Positions 1 through 10,562 of a stretch of 64,000 bases of DNA are shown here, in pieces. The stretch comes from Cyanobium sp. N.Huapi 1H5 (GTDB taxonomy: Bacteria; Cyanobacteriota; Cyanobacteriia; PCC-6307; Cyanobiaceae), in contig NZ_JAGQBH010000001.1 of NCBI RefSeq assembly GCF_024345535.1, positions 372,001 through 436,000 on the forward strand, given 5' to 3'. Position numbers and translations under genes: made by a program. How positions within the stretch are numbered: position 1 is the first letter of the stretch; every line of letters starts with the position of its first letter. The notes under the pieces were generated by a model. It searched no databases, was not told where the DNA came from, and saw only the letters and a list, made by a program, of their open reading frames with translations.

Positions 1-1
1 A

Positions 2-672
2 GCCATCGGCACCACCTTCACCTTTGACCTCGGCAGCAGCACCGCCACCCCCGCCGATCCCCAGGCCTCGCCCACCAAGACCTTCGGCGCCCAGGCCGAC
101 GGCCGCATGCTCCGGCTGGTGTTCCAGAACGCCCTGCTCCCCGACGACACCGCCAAACCCGTCAGTGCCACCGATGAAGGGCTATGCCTCTACAAATCCG
201 GAGGGGCCGGCCTGAACGACATCGGCCTCACCAACTGTGGATTGGAAACCCCCGGCGACGACAAGGGGCCGGCCAATCAGAGCGTCATCGAGCTGGTCTT
301 CGATCAGGCGGTGGAGCTGGTCAGCTATCGCTACGGCAGCCTGCGGGTCGGCCTGGGCAACCCCCTGCTCACCTGGGGTGAGCCCACCAGTCCGGTGGTC
401 TCCACCGAAACCCTGTTCGACAAGCAGGTCGGCACCAGCTACGCCTTCGAGAACCCCTTCGTGGTCAGGGCCAACCGGATCATCGCCATCACCGGCGCCG
501 GCGGCGACCGTGATTCCAGCAGCACGGAGGTGCTGCTCAGCCAGCTCGTGGTGCGGGCCATCCCCTCCGAGCCCGCCACTGGCGTTCCCGGTCCGCTGCC
601 CCTGGCCGGGGCCCTGGCCGCCTTCGGCTGGAGCCGGCGTCTGCGGGGCCGCCTGAACCGCCGCGGTACGCC

Positions 673-688
<16 letters not shown>
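2..688 (+). CDS. PEP-CTERM-like exported protein, 3' part (5' end outside window)
   Basis: The frame is open from the first bases of the window, so the N-terminus is missing. About 228 residues are visible. The body has no recognised domain and looks like a beta-rich secreted protein (several VSTET/VVRA-type strands). The end carries a sorting-signal-like tail: the motif VPGPLPLAG, a short hydrophobic stretch (ALAAFGW), then the basic cluster [11 protein letters not shown]. The protein at 35227-35742 has almost the same tail (VPGPLPVLG...[12 protein letters not shown]). This is the layout of PEP-CTERM signals that direct export and processing by an exosortase; the Pro-Gly-Pro-Leu-Pro version is a cyanobacterial variant. 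The 3' end overlaps the convergent ureC stop by 16 bases. No exosortase gene is in view. The function of the body is unknown. Confidence 0.7.
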
Positions 689-2397
<1,709 letters not shown>

Positions 2398-2464
2398 GGC
2401 CGGGGATGCGGGAAGGGGGCGATGAAGGAAGGGAACCGGGCTGGGCGAGGCGGGGTGGGGCGGC

Positions 2465-2782
2465 CTAGTCGAGGGGGCCGTTCACCAGACCGTTGAAGCC
2501 GAACACGCGGCGGTCGCCGACGTAGGGCACCAGATGCACGTCCCGCTGGTCGCCGGGCTCGAAGCGGATGGCGGTGCCGGCGGGAATGTCGAGCCGCAGG
2601 CCGCGGGCCGCCTCCCTGTCGAACGCGAGGGCGCCGTTGGCTTCATAGAAGTGGAAGTGGGAACCCACCTGCACGGGCCTATCACCCCGGTTCGCCACTG
2701 ACAGGGTGGTGACGGGGCGGCCGACGTTGAGATCGATCGTGCCGGGCTCGGGGATCAGTTCGCCGGGGATCAGGGGGGGCAT
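2465..2782 (-). CDS. ureB: Urease subunit beta
   Basis: Small structural subunit of the urease (UreABC)3 complex, 105 residues as usual for separate beta subunits. It starts [14 protein letters not shown], the classic beginning of the family, and has the conserved [19 protein letters not shown] core and [16 protein letters not shown] segment. It begins 13 bases downstream of the ureA stop and is followed by ureC after 67 bases, so the three genes are almost certainly one transcript. Confidence 0.97.
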   Translation of the reverse strand: MPPLIPGELIPEPGTIDLNVGRPVTTLSVANRGDRPVQVGSHFHFYEANGALAFDREAARGLRLDIPAGTAIRFEPGDQRDVHLVPYVGDRRVFGFNGLVNGPLD

Positions 2783-2795
2783 GGCGGGGTGGGGG

Positions 2796-3098
2796 TCAGC
2801 GGATCGGTTCGTGGAGGGTGACGAGCTTGGTGCCGTCGGGGAACATCGCCTCGATCTGCACCTCAGGAATCAGCTCGGGCACCCCCTCCATCACCTGATC
2901 CCGGCTCAGCCAGGTGGTGCCCTCCCGCATCAGCTCCGCCACGCTGCGGCCGTCGCGGGCCCCTTCGATCACCTGGAAGCTGAGCCAGGCCACCGCCTCG
3001 GGATGGTTGAGCTTCAGGCCCCGGCCGAGTCGCCGTTCCGCCAGCAGGGCGGCGGTGACGATCAACAGCTTGTCTTTCTCCTGGGGGGTGAGGTTCAT
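2796..3098 (-). CDS. ureA: Urease subunit gamma
   Basis: Gamma subunit of urease, 100 residues, starting [23 protein letters not shown] as in all members, with the [18 protein letters not shown] and [21 protein letters not shown] segments. First gene of ureABC. In related picocyanobacteria as I recall them, ureD precedes ureA directly; here the upstream neighbour is an intergenic stretch and then foreign-looking genes on the other strand. The promoter for ureABC must therefore lie within 3099-3435 or be newly acquired. No strong Shine-Dalgarno sequence is visible before the ATG. Confidence 0.97.
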   Translation of the reverse strand: MNLTPQEKDKLLIVTAALLAERRLGRGLKLNHPEAVAWLSFQVIEGARDGRSVAELMREGTTWLSRDQVMEGVPELIPEVQIEAMFPDGTKLVTLHEPIR

Positions 3099-3435
3099 GG
3101 AGCTGGATAGGTCCCGAGCACTTTCGCAGTGGAGTGGCAGTTGGCCAGGTTCAGGGGGAACCGTTCGGGGGTGAGTTGTGGGCGTTCACGGAGGCGCCTA
3201 GAATGAAGGCATCTTGCCCTCGGGCAGGACCGCTAACCAGCTTACTGATGGCGCGTCTGAGCGCAAAGATATCCTCAACATTATTTGGAGCTGGCCATTC
3301 CAGTCGCTCAGCATGCCCCTCAACAGCTACTTAGCAACCGACATGGTTTTCTTTTTGACATCCAAGAGATTTTGTCTGTTATCTTGAACTACTCTAACAA
3401 ACGCAAGCTCTTTCTTTATCTGCCTGTCGGTCAAC
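3099..3435. other. Intergenic junction between ureA and the defence island
   Basis: No gene is seen in these 337 bases. Composition shifts here from GC-rich (ureA side) to clearly AT-richer from about 3270 onwards, continuing through the next two genes. This marks a likely insertion boundary. The divergent arrangement means both the ureABC promoter (minus strand) and the promoter of the ATPase module (plus strand) should be here, but I could not single out convincing -35/-10 pairs. No direct or inverted terminal repeat of an insertion sequence was recognised. Confidence 0.6.
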
Positions 3436-4980
3436 TTGAAAAGTCTTCGCCTCGTTAATATTCGAAGCTTTGCGGATAGCAAAGCGGTGCAGATTGCACC
3501 ATTGACACTGCTTGTCGGCCAAAATAGCTCCGGGAAGAGCACATTTGCACGCTTCTTCCCCTTGCTACGCCAGACTTCGGAAGCTCTTGCGCGAGAGCCA
3601 ATTCTTTGGTTGGGACGTTTTGTGGACTTCGGGGGGGCAGAAGATGCCATTTCAAAACTTGTCGATGTAGAAGAGTTTGGCGCTGATATTGAATACCTAT
3701 GTGACAGTCAGTCGCTGGCGCAAAGGAGGCGAGGATTCGTTTATCCAAAAGCAACAGCAAGTGCTCAGACTGTTGTCTCTGCATCCATACGTTACCTACC
3801 TCAAAGCGCTTCAAGGCATACCTACAAGTTTGAGCTTACTTTCTTTAGCAATACTATTTCAATTGAGATTCAGGATACTGCAGTTTCCAGATTGACAATT
3901 AATGGGACGGACTTCTCGTCAGAGATTCAGGGCAATCTGTTTGCCAGGACTTGGACATCATGCTTTCCCAACCTAGTGTACAAAGACGGAGTCGCTCATG
4001 ATTCCGAATCCTTTTTAAAATTGATCTACTCATACGCAAGAACCTATACCCATGGGAAATCTCAGACCGACAGAGTAAACCGTCTCACATTGAGCTTATT
4101 GTCATCTCCACTCGATGACATGCTTAAGTCAATAAAGTCGCCGATTGGTGGGGATTCGATTTGGCAAAGAACTACTTGTCACTGGAACGAGAGGTCAGCA
4201 TCTTATCTTGTGCTAAGAAATTGGATTCTTGGCGCCAGGATTACTGAGATTTTCCAAGCTGCGGCTGCATCCTTTGCAAGCCACTGCATGAGGGTCAGAT
4301 ATATTACGCCGATCCGTGCATCAGCAGAGCGCTACTATAGAAGGCAAGGCTTGGCGCTCGGAGAGATAGACCCTCAAGGCCAGAATGTAGCCATGTATAT
4401 CCATAATATGTCTTCCCCAGAAAAGCAGCGTTTCTCTAAATGGATGCAAGAATTTTTTGGCTACAATGTAGACACAGTAGCTACGCAGGGGCATATATCA
4501 ATGGTAATTCAAGATTTATCCTCCGAGCAGTCTGAACAATCGTTCAATCTTGCAGACACTGGGTTCGGTTTCTCCCAAATGATACCTATACTAATTCAAC
4601 TTTGGAGCATGAGCAATCAGAGGCTCTCCCCGAGAAGCACAACTCGTCGGCCATTGGTAAGTGTGATTGCCATTGAGCAACCTGAACTACACTTGCATCC
4701 AAAACTACAGTCGCGCTTGGCAGATTTACTGCTTCAGACAATTGAAATGGGGTTACGGTCTGGTGTAGACTTAAGATTAATTGTTGAGACACATAGCGAG
4801 CAGATAATTAATAGAATTGGGAAGCGAGTAGCAACTGGCGAGGCCAATAGAGATAACGTGAGCGTGGTGCTATTTCAAAAGCCAAGTTTCTCGGATACCA
4901 CTGAAGTCGTTTCAACTACTTACGACGAAGAAGGACTTATTGACAATTGGCCTTACGGCTTTTTTGAATCAGACGATTAA
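3436..4980 (+). CDS. AAA ATPase of the OLD/AAA_15 (DUF3696-like) type, probable defence ATPase
   Basis: 514 residues from a TTG start, chosen because MKSLRLVNIRSF is the usual first strand of this family. Walker A is GQNSSGKST at residues 28-36. A signature-like segment, LADTGFGFSQMIPILIQ, lies near 376-392. Walker B is VIAIEQPELHLHP near 406-418, and a switch-histidine segment, IVETHSEQIINRI, is near 445. The P-loop split from the rest by a long insert is the SMC/ABC-like layout of OLD, AAA_15 and DUF3696 proteins, which act in anti-phage systems such as Gabija, PARIS and OLD-retrons. Unlike OLD nucleases it has no C-terminal TOPRIM domain of its own; that role may fall to the next gene, whose ATG overlaps this stop (TAATG). 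Base composition is much more AT-rich than the rest of the window, which indicates transfer. Function is inferred from architecture and context. Confidence 0.85.
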   Translation: MKSLRLVNIRSFADSKAVQIAPLTLLVGQNSSGKSTFARFFPLLRQTSEALAREPILWLGRFVDFGGAEDAISKLVDVEEFGADIEYLCDSQSLAQRRRGFVYPKATASAQTVVSASIRYLPQSASRHTYKFELTFFSNTISIEIQDTAVSRLTINGTDFSSEIQGNLFARTWTSCFPNLVYKDGVAHDSESFLKLIYSYARTYTHGKSQTDRVNRLTLSLLSSPLDDMLKSIKSPIGGDSIWQRTTCHWNERSASYLVLRNWILGARITEIFQAAAASFASHCMRVRYITPIRASAERYYRRQGLALGEIDPQGQNVAMYIHNMSSPEKQRFSKWMQEFFGYNVDTVATQGHISMVIQDLSSEQSEQSFNLADTGFGFSQMIPILIQLWSMSNQRLSPRSTTRRPLVSVIAIEQPELHLHPKLQSRLADLLLQTIEMGLRSGVDLRLIVETHSEQIINRIGKRVATGEANRDNVSVVLFQKPSFSDTTEVVSTTYDEEGLIDNWPYGFFESDD

Positions 4981-6104
4981 TGATAGTTTTCTTGGATTCA
5001 TCTTTGGTAGCTGGTCTTGAAGAGACAAGCGAAGACCGAGGACAAATTTTAAATGCTTTATCTGTCTGCGCACAGCAGGCAAGAGAAGGCCGACACTTGC
5101 TACTTGCCGACAGGAAGACTTTTCTTGGATTGGAATCGTTCTACCCAGAAATGGATTCTCAAACTGTAGCAGCACTACGCAGATCTAGTGAGAAACTGAC
5201 TGTCCGTAAACAGATTAGAGACTTTGTCACAAGGGCTGTCCGCCTTGTGTCCGATGCGATAGCCACCTCACCAATTCGCAGAAGCAACGGTACAAGAGTT
5301 GAAATTCTTCTGCCAGTTAGCTCTGTGGATACCTCCAGCAGCCTTTTGGCAAAACCACTTTTGATGGTTGAAAATATCAATGACGGTCTCGCATATGCAA
5401 AGTTAGTTAAGTCGATAGCCGACGACCGTGTGCTAACTGGTCTGGGCTGGTTAAGCAGAATTCCACTTCACTATGAAATAGCGCCAGGAGGTGGAGATAC
5501 GCTCGCTAATCTTTTTTCGTATCATAAGGACCAAGGCGACCGCCTTGGCATTGCGATCGTTGATGGCGATTACCGTTATCACGGAAGCCCAGTGGGGACA
5601 ACGGCAAGGAAGCTGTTGACATGCGCCAGCAAAGCGCCAGAGAGTGCGCTTCTTGAGCCAATCGTGCTCGGAGTTAGAACTATTGAAAACTGTCTTCCGC
5701 GGGCTGAGATTGCTCGACTTGTCGAGGAGATTGACCCAATACAAGTACAGAATTACAATCTCATTCAGACACTACTCTCATCCTCCCCTCATTGGGGCGT
5801 TGTGCCGATCAAGAAAGGTGTGAGATGCTTTGAGTTGGGGCAGAGTTCTGATGAGTCTGAATTTTGGTCCCAGATACTAGGAGCGCGCACATGTGATCGA
5901 GCGAGTGCTTGCACCACCAAACTGCAATGCGTGACGTATGCCCTTCCTCCAGTTTCGGATCAGCTGCTGAGGAGGGCAGCAGATGGCGAAAGATTATTTA
6001 TAGTAACTCCAGCATGCCTTCAAGGTGTAGAAGACACCTGGAGAGAGCTCCTTAACTGCTTCTATTCATTGTTTTGCGGAAGCGAGCGCATGGCCGTAAA
6101 TTAG
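4980..6104 (+). CDS. Unrecognised partner of the AAA ATPase with TOPRIM-like acidic motifs
   Basis: 374 residues, ATG overlapping the stop of the ATPase gene by one base, so the two are translationally coupled. I do not recognise the whole protein. Residues 126-140 read LLMVENINDGLAYAKLV, and residues about 186-198 read GIAIVDGDYRYHG. A Glu after a hydrophobic strand followed about 60 residues later by DxD after another hydrophobic strand is the pattern of TOPRIM nucleases, including DUF4435/AriB of PARIS and the OLD C-terminal domain. The first 125 residues (beginning MIVFLDSSLVAGLEET, vaguely PIN-like) and the last 150 are unassigned, so it is longer at the N-terminus than AriB as I know it. 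AT-rich like its partner. Best guess: effector nuclease of a two-gene defence module. The TOPRIM reading is by eye only. Confidence 0.7.
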   Translation: MIVFLDSSLVAGLEETSEDRGQILNALSVCAQQAREGRHLLLADRKTFLGLESFYPEMDSQTVAALRRSSEKLTVRKQIRDFVTRAVRLVSDAIATSPIRRSNGTRVEILLPVSSVDTSSSLLAKPLLMVENINDGLAYAKLVKSIADDRVLTGLGWLSRIPLHYEIAPGGGDTLANLFSYHKDQGDRLGIAIVDGDYRYHGSPVGTTARKLLTCASKAPESALLEPIVLGVRTIENCLPRAEIARLVEEIDPIQVQNYNLIQTLLSSSPHWGVVPIKKGVRCFELGQSSDESEFWSQILGARTCDRASACTTKLQCVTYALPPVSDQLLRRAADGERLFIVTPACLQGVEDTWRELLNCFYSLFCGSERMAVN

Positions 6105-6203
6105 CACTTTCCTTTAATCATCATGAATTTCTCGTTGCCATGCCTGGTTTACATTAATTCTAATTCACCCCGCCATCCTTAGCCCCAACATCCCTGCCCT
6201 TCC

Positions 6204-7979
6204 TTGGCCACAACCCCTTACCCCACCACCAACGACGACCTCGCCGACGAGTTCCTCGGCGCCCTCGCAGCCCTGGGCGGCTCCGCCGGCAACGGCCGCC
6301 TGCGGGAAACCCTTGAGTGGGACGAAGCCACCTACGAAGCGGTGAAGGCGGATCTGATCAGCCGCAGGCTGATCGTGCCCGGCCGCGGCCGCGGCGGCTC
6401 TATGGCCCTGGCGGATAGGTCGGCAGTGGAAACCTCAGGCAATGGCCAGCCCACCAGCCGCGCGCTCCGTACCCGCGCCCCCAACGGTTCCCGCGCCGCG
6501 TCGGCCCCCAGCTCCTTTGAGCAGGTGTTCCGCGCCATCGACGACTGCCTCCGCAAGGAAGCAGGTTGCGGCACGGAACTCGACTACACCGAGCAGACCT
6601 CCTGGCTGCTGTTCCTCAAGTACCTCGACGGGCTCGAAGACGACAAGGCCGCCGTGGCCGCCTTGGAGGGCCGCAGCTACAGCCCCATCCTGGAGGTTCC
6701 CTACCGTTGGAACAGCTGGGCGGCGCCGAAGAACGCCAGCGGCCAGCTGGACCACCACGTCGCCCTCACCGGCGACGACCTGCGCGACTTCGTGAACCAG
6801 CGCCTGTTCCCCTACCTGGAGCGCTTCAAGCAGAGAGCCAGCGGGCCGAACACGATTGAGTACAAGATCGGTGAGATCTTTGGCGAACTGCGCAACAAGA
6901 TCAGCAGCGGCTACAACCTGCGCGAAATCATCGATGTGATCGATGGACTGCGCTTTCGCTCCCAGGCTGAGAAGCACGAGCTCTCGATGCTCTATGAGGA
7001 AAAGATCAAGCGCATGGGCAACGCCGGCCGCAACGGCGGTGAGTACTACACGCCTCGGCCCCTGATCCGCGCCATCGTGCAGGTGGTGAACCCCCAGATC
7101 GGCGAAACTGTGTACGACCCGGCGGTGGGCTCCGCCGGCTTCCTGTGCGAAGCGTTTGAGTTCATGCGGAAGGGCAGCGGCAACGGCCGCGAGCTCAGCA
7201 CCGAGGATCTCGACACCCTTCAGAGCCGCACCTTCACCGGCAAGGAGAAGAAAAGCCTCGCCTATGTGATCGCGATCATGAACATGATCCTCCATGGCAT
7301 CGAGGCGCCAAGGGTGCTGCACACCAACACCCTCACCGAAAGCCTCAGCGACGTGCAGGAGCGTGATCGCTTCGATGTGATCCTCGCCAATCCGCCCTTC
7401 GGCGGCAGCGAACGCAGGGAGGTGCAGCAGAACTTCGAGATCCGCACCGGCGAAACCGCCTTTCTGTTTCTGCAGCACTTCATCCGCCTGCTGAAGGCAG
7501 GTGGCCGCGCCGGTGTGGTGATCAAGAACACCTTTCTATCCAACACCGACAACGCCTCGGTGGCTCTGCGCCAGAAGCTGCTGTCCGATTGCAACCTGCA
7601 TACGGTGCTCGATTGCCCCGGCGGCACCTTCCAGGGGGCGGGGGTGAAAACGGTGGTGCTGTTCTTCGAGAAGGGCGCGCCCACCCGCAACGTGTGGTTC
7701 TACCAGCTCGTTCCGGGCCGCAACCTGGGCAAAACCAACCCCCTCAACGACCGCGACCTGGCCGAGTTCGTGGCGCTGCAGAAATCCTTTGCGGATTCGC
7801 CCAAGAGCTGGAGCGTGGAGGTGGACTCCATTGATCCCGAGAGCTGGGATCTGTCGGTGAAGAACCCGAATGGAGGTGAGGCGGTTGAGCTTCGGAGCCC
7901 GCAGGAGATCCTGGCAGAGATTGCGGCGTTGGATGCAGAGAGTGCGCAGGTGCTGGGGAGGATCAGGGCATTGGTATGA
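6204..7979 (+). CDS. hsdM: Type I restriction-modification system, methyltransferase subunit
   Basis: N6-adenine DNA methyltransferase subunit, 591 residues from a TTG start; no in-frame ATG gives a better start. Residues about 105-260 match the HsdM N-terminal helical domain (FEQVFRAIDDCLRKEAG...SWLLFLKYLDGLE). The catalytic domain shows EYYTPRPLIRAIV near 278, the SAM-binding motif VYDPAVGSAGFL near 300, and the catalytic motif IV NPPF in VILANPPFGG near 394-397. The first 75 residues look like a winged-helix segment (GNGRLRETLEWDEATYEAVKADLISRRLIVPGRGRGGSMAL) and are extra relative to standard HsdM. The stop overlaps the hsdS start by four bases (ATGA). GC-rich, unlike the two preceding genes. 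Confidence 0.96.
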   Translation: MATTPYPTTNDDLADEFLGALAALGGSAGNGRLRETLEWDEATYEAVKADLISRRLIVPGRGRGGSMALADRSAVETSGNGQPTSRALRTRAPNGSRAASAPSSFEQVFRAIDDCLRKEAGCGTELDYTEQTSWLLFLKYLDGLEDDKAAVAALEGRSYSPILEVPYRWNSWAAPKNASGQLDHHVALTGDDLRDFVNQRLFPYLERFKQRASGPNTIEYKIGEIFGELRNKISSGYNLREIIDVIDGLRFRSQAEKHELSMLYEEKIKRMGNAGRNGGEYYTPRPLIRAIVQVVNPQIGETVYDPAVGSAGFLCEAFEFMRKGSGNGRELSTEDLDTLQSRTFTGKEKKSLAYVIAIMNMILHGIEAPRVLHTNTLTESLSDVQERDRFDVILANPPFGGSERREVQQNFEIRTGETAFLFLQHFIRLLKAGGRAGVVIKNTFLSNTDNASVALRQKLLSDCNLHTVLDCPGGTFQGAGVKTVVLFFEKGAPTRNVWFYQLVPGRNLGKTNPLNDRDLAEFVALQKSFADSPKSWSVEVDSIDPESWDLSVKNPNGGEAVELRSPQEILAEIAALDAESAQVLGRIRALV

Positions 7980-9211
7980 GTCAAGGTTGGGTCAAGAAAA
8001 GGCTGTCTGAAGTCACGACAAAGATCGGCAGCGGCGCTACCCCGCGTGGGGGCGATGAGTCTTACAAGGCTGAGGGAATCTCATTGATTCGCAGCCTGAA
8101 CATTTACGACGACGGATTCCGTGAAGCCAAGTTGGCCCGTATTGATGAAGACCAAGCCAATGCTTTATCCAATGTCGCTGTTGAGCCACAGGACGTTCTT
8201 CTAAACATCACTGGTGCATCCGTGGCACGATGTTGCCGAGCACCTGCTCAGCTTTTGCCTGCCCGTGTAAATCAGCACGTTTCAATCATCCGACCAGTCC
8301 AGGAGAGTCTTGATTCTGATTTTCTCCACTACTTGCTGATTTCTAAAGACTATAAGAATCGCCTTTTGAGCACTGGAGAAGAGGGAGGGTCAACCAGGCA
8401 GGCAATTACAAAGGCTCAGCTTCAGGATTTCGTTGTTGAGTTCCCTGACTCACTCCCCGAACAGCGGCAAATCGTCGCCCTGCTCGACGAAGCGTTTGCG
8501 GGCCTCGCCACCGCCAAAGCCAACGCGGAGCGGAACCTCCAGAACGCCCGCGCGATCTTTGAGAGTCAGCTTCACTCTGTCTTCGGTCAGCGGGGGGAGG
8601 GGTGGGTTGAACAGGCACTCTCAGAGATCTGCGATATCAAACATGGCTACGCGTTTGAAGGTAAGTTCTTCAGTGCCGAAGGAGATTATGTACTTCTGAC
8701 CCCTGGTAACTTCTATGAGGCCGGTGGATACCGTGACAGAGGCGAGAAGCAGAAGTATTTCACAGGTGAAATTCCTCGTGACTACGTGCTGCGAGAGGGC
8801 GATTTGCTTGTCGCGATGACTGAGCAGGCGGCAGGATTGCTAGGCAGCTCCTTGCTTGTGCCAGAGTCCGATAAGTTTTTGCACAATCAACGCCTTGGTC
8901 TTGTCACCGCGAAGCCAGGTGTGGCTTGGAGTAACGAGTTCTTCTTCCATGTTTTTAACACTAAGCATGTTCGCAGGGAGATCCATGCCAGTGCATCTGG
9001 AGTGAAAGTGCGTCACACGTCGCCTTCAAAGATTGGCGATGTCATCGTTTCTTTTCCGGTGTCGCTCCAAGAGCAAAGCAGGCTCGTTGCAGATTTTGTT
9101 GCAGTCTCTGCCGAAACCCAACGCCTCACCTGCCTCTACGAACGCAAACTCGCCGCGCTGGAGGAACTGAAGAAGTCCCTCCTGCACCAGGCGTTCAACG
9201 GCGAACTCTGA
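7976..9211 (+). CDS. hsdS: Type I restriction-modification system, specificity subunit
   Basis: 411 residues arranged as two target-recognition domains. The first covers about 1-165, beginning SQGWVKKRLSEVTTKIGSGATPRGG. The second covers about 195-370, with EICDIKHGYAFEGKFF. Each is followed by a conserved helical spacer: LPEQRQIVALLDEAFAGLATAKANAERNL near 160-190, and LQEQSRLVADFV...LAALEELKKSLLHQAFNGEL at the end. The two halves set the two parts of the split DNA target. Composition of the recognition domains is more AT-rich than the spacers, as expected for exchanged domains. Overlaps hsdM by four bases. The restriction subunit follows only after an oppositely oriented toxin-antitoxin pair. 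Confidence 0.96.
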   Translation: MSQGWVKKRLSEVTTKIGSGATPRGGDESYKAEGISLIRSLNIYDDGFREAKLARIDEDQANALSNVAVEPQDVLLNITGASVARCCRAPAQLLPARVNQHVSIIRPVQESLDSDFLHYLLISKDYKNRLLSTGEEGGSTRQAITKAQLQDFVVEFPDSLPEQRQIVALLDEAFAGLATAKANAERNLQNARAIFESQLHSVFGQRGEGWVEQALSEICDIKHGYAFEGKFFSAEGDYVLLTPGNFYEAGGYRDRGEKQKYFTGEIPRDYVLREGDLLVAMTEQAAGLLGSSLLVPESDKFLHNQRLGLVTAKPGVAWSNEFFFHVFNTKHVRREIHASASGVKVRHTSPSKIGDVIVSFPVSLQEQSRLVADFVAVSAETQRLTCLYERKLAALEELKKSLLHQAFNGEL

Positions 9212-9260
9212 AACGTGGCGGTCGTCACCACTGTGGGCGGCCCGCTTGGGAGTGCGTGAG

Positions 9261-9878
9261 TTACGGGGAGCCGGGGACGGGGTTGATGGTGTTGCCGAGT
9301 GGTCCGCTGGGTTGAAACTCCGTGCAGCGGCTGGCGAACGTCGGGGCCTGGCGGCTCAGGATCCGTAGCAGCACCTCTGCTGTGCGGGCTGGATTCCGTT
9401 GTCGTGCCGCCACGGTTTCCAGACAGGCGTGGATGGCCTCGGGATCGAGGTCGAACAGGTGGCAGAGGAACTGGTCGGGTGTGACCGCTTCCATCCCAAG
9501 AGGTTGCAGCGCCTGGTCAGGGAAATGCCGCACATTGAGCGTCACGATGACTTCGGCCTTGGCTGCGATGGCTGCGGCCAGCACATGCCGATCTCCAGGA
9601 TCACAACCCAGGTGATCGGCCAAACCCGCTGGGGGCTCCACCACGGCCTCCGGGAACGCACGCTCCATGGCCGCACAGAATCTCGCCGCCTGATCGGGGG
9701 AGGTACGGTCATCAGCCAGGAGATGGCGGACCGTGTCCTCCAGAATCTGCGCAGACCAGTGGACTCGGTACAGGTGTGCATCGGCCACCTGCAGCAACAG
9801 ATCCCGCAGCTCGTAGGGATAGAGAACGCAGCTGTCGAGAAGGACAGGAAAGACCGCAGGCTCCAGCCAGAGGCTCAC
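9261..9878 (-). CDS. PIN-domain toxin of a type II toxin-antitoxin pair
   Basis: 205 residues. PIN-like ribonuclease core with the first acidic residue in VLLDSCVLYP (near residue 15), a central Glu in QILEDTVRHL, and the later acidic pair in CDPGDRHVLAAAIAAKAEVIVTLNVRHF (near 93-120), matching the D/E/D/D layout of PIN nucleases. It is longer at the C-terminus than typical VapC (about 130-150 residues). Its start overlaps the antitoxin stop by four bases. The pair lies between hsdS and hsdR on the opposite strand, where it may act as an addiction module that stabilises the restriction locus; that role is inference. Confidence 0.82.
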   Translation of the reverse strand: MSLWLEPAVFPVLLDSCVLYPYELRDLLLQVADAHLYRVHWSAQILEDTVRHLLADDRTSPDQAARFCAAMERAFPEAVVEPPAGLADHLGCDPGDRHVLAAAIAAKAEVIVTLNVRHFPDQALQPLGMEAVTPDQFLCHLFDLDPEAIHACLETVAARQRNPARTAEVLLRILSRQAPTFASRCTEFQPSGPLGNTINPVPGSP

Positions 9879-10315
9879 ACCACCTCCACCTGCAGCTCCT
9901 GGCCAAGATCACTCAGTTCGGCAAGGGCTGAGCGGCGGCTCCGCTGGCGCTCTTCCCGCAGCAGCAGCACGTCCTGGATCCGCAGGCGCCTATGGCTGCC
10001 GACCCTCACCACCGGCACGGCGCTCTGATCAATCAGCCGGTAGAGGTAGGGGCGCGAGACATTGAGGATCTGGGCAGCCTGTTGGGTGGTGAGCAGGGCG
10101 TCATGGGGCAGCACCGTGACCGCCTCGCCCCGTTTGAGGTTGTCGAGCAGGCCACGCATCAGCCCATACAACGGAGCAGGCACCAGGTGCTCCTCGCCAT
10201 GGGGCCCGACCAGACGGGCCTCCCCGGCCTGGAAGAGGGCCAGCAACTCCTCCAGCTGCTCCGGTGGCATGGAGTCGGGGGTGATGGTGCCGGGCACGGC
10301 GGGCGTCGCAACCAT
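9875..10315 (-). CDS. Excisionase/MerR-type HTH antitoxin for the PIN toxin
   Basis: 146 residues from the ATG at 10315. This start is preferred over an in-frame one at 10336 because a strong ribosome-binding sequence, GAGGAGG, sits just upstream of it. A helix-turn-helix of the excisionase/AlpA type spans about residues 75-125: LLTTQQAAQILNVSRPYLYRLIDQSAVPVVRVGSHRRLRIQDVL. The N-terminal part is Pro/Glu-rich; the C-terminal part (RRSALAELSDLGQELQVEVV) probably wraps the toxin. Antitoxin-first order with a four-base overlap is the standard type II layout, and the HTH suggests autoregulation through the promoter region at 10345-10374. Confidence 0.82.
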   Translation of the reverse strand: MVATPAVPGTITPDSMPPEQLEELLALFQAGEARLVGPHGEEHLVPAPLYGLMRGLLDNLKRGEAVTVLPHDALLTTQQAAQILNVSRPYLYRLIDQSAVPVVRVGSHRRLRIQDVLLLREERQRSRRSALAELSDLGQELQVEVV

Positions 10316-10344
10316 CGGGGGCACCTCCTCAAACACGGCTAACC

Positions 10345-10374
10345 GTAATAAGCGTAAGTGGCTGTGTGGTGCAA
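10345..10374 (-). promoter_or_regulatory. Candidate promoter/operator of the PIN toxin-antitoxin pair
   Basis: Reading the minus strand, TTGCAC (10374-10369) is followed after 18 bases by TATTAC (10350-10345), about 30 bases before the antitoxin ATG. The spacer and -10 hold a short direct repeat, TTACG-CTTA-TTACG, which could be an operator for the antitoxin. Assigned by eye only. Confidence 0.4.
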
Positions 10375-10562
10375 GGGGGACGCCGGCGGGCCGTCGCCAC
10401 GGCGACCGTTGGATGCAGAGCCCTGTCGATCACGCCAAACTGGCCCCATGGCCGCCTCAGCCCGTCATCCCCGGGTTCGAGGTGCATCTGTTTGACTCCC
10501 GTGCCCGGCGGCGCAAAGCCCATGCCTTCTGACCTGCTCGATCACATGGGCAGCCTGCTGCC

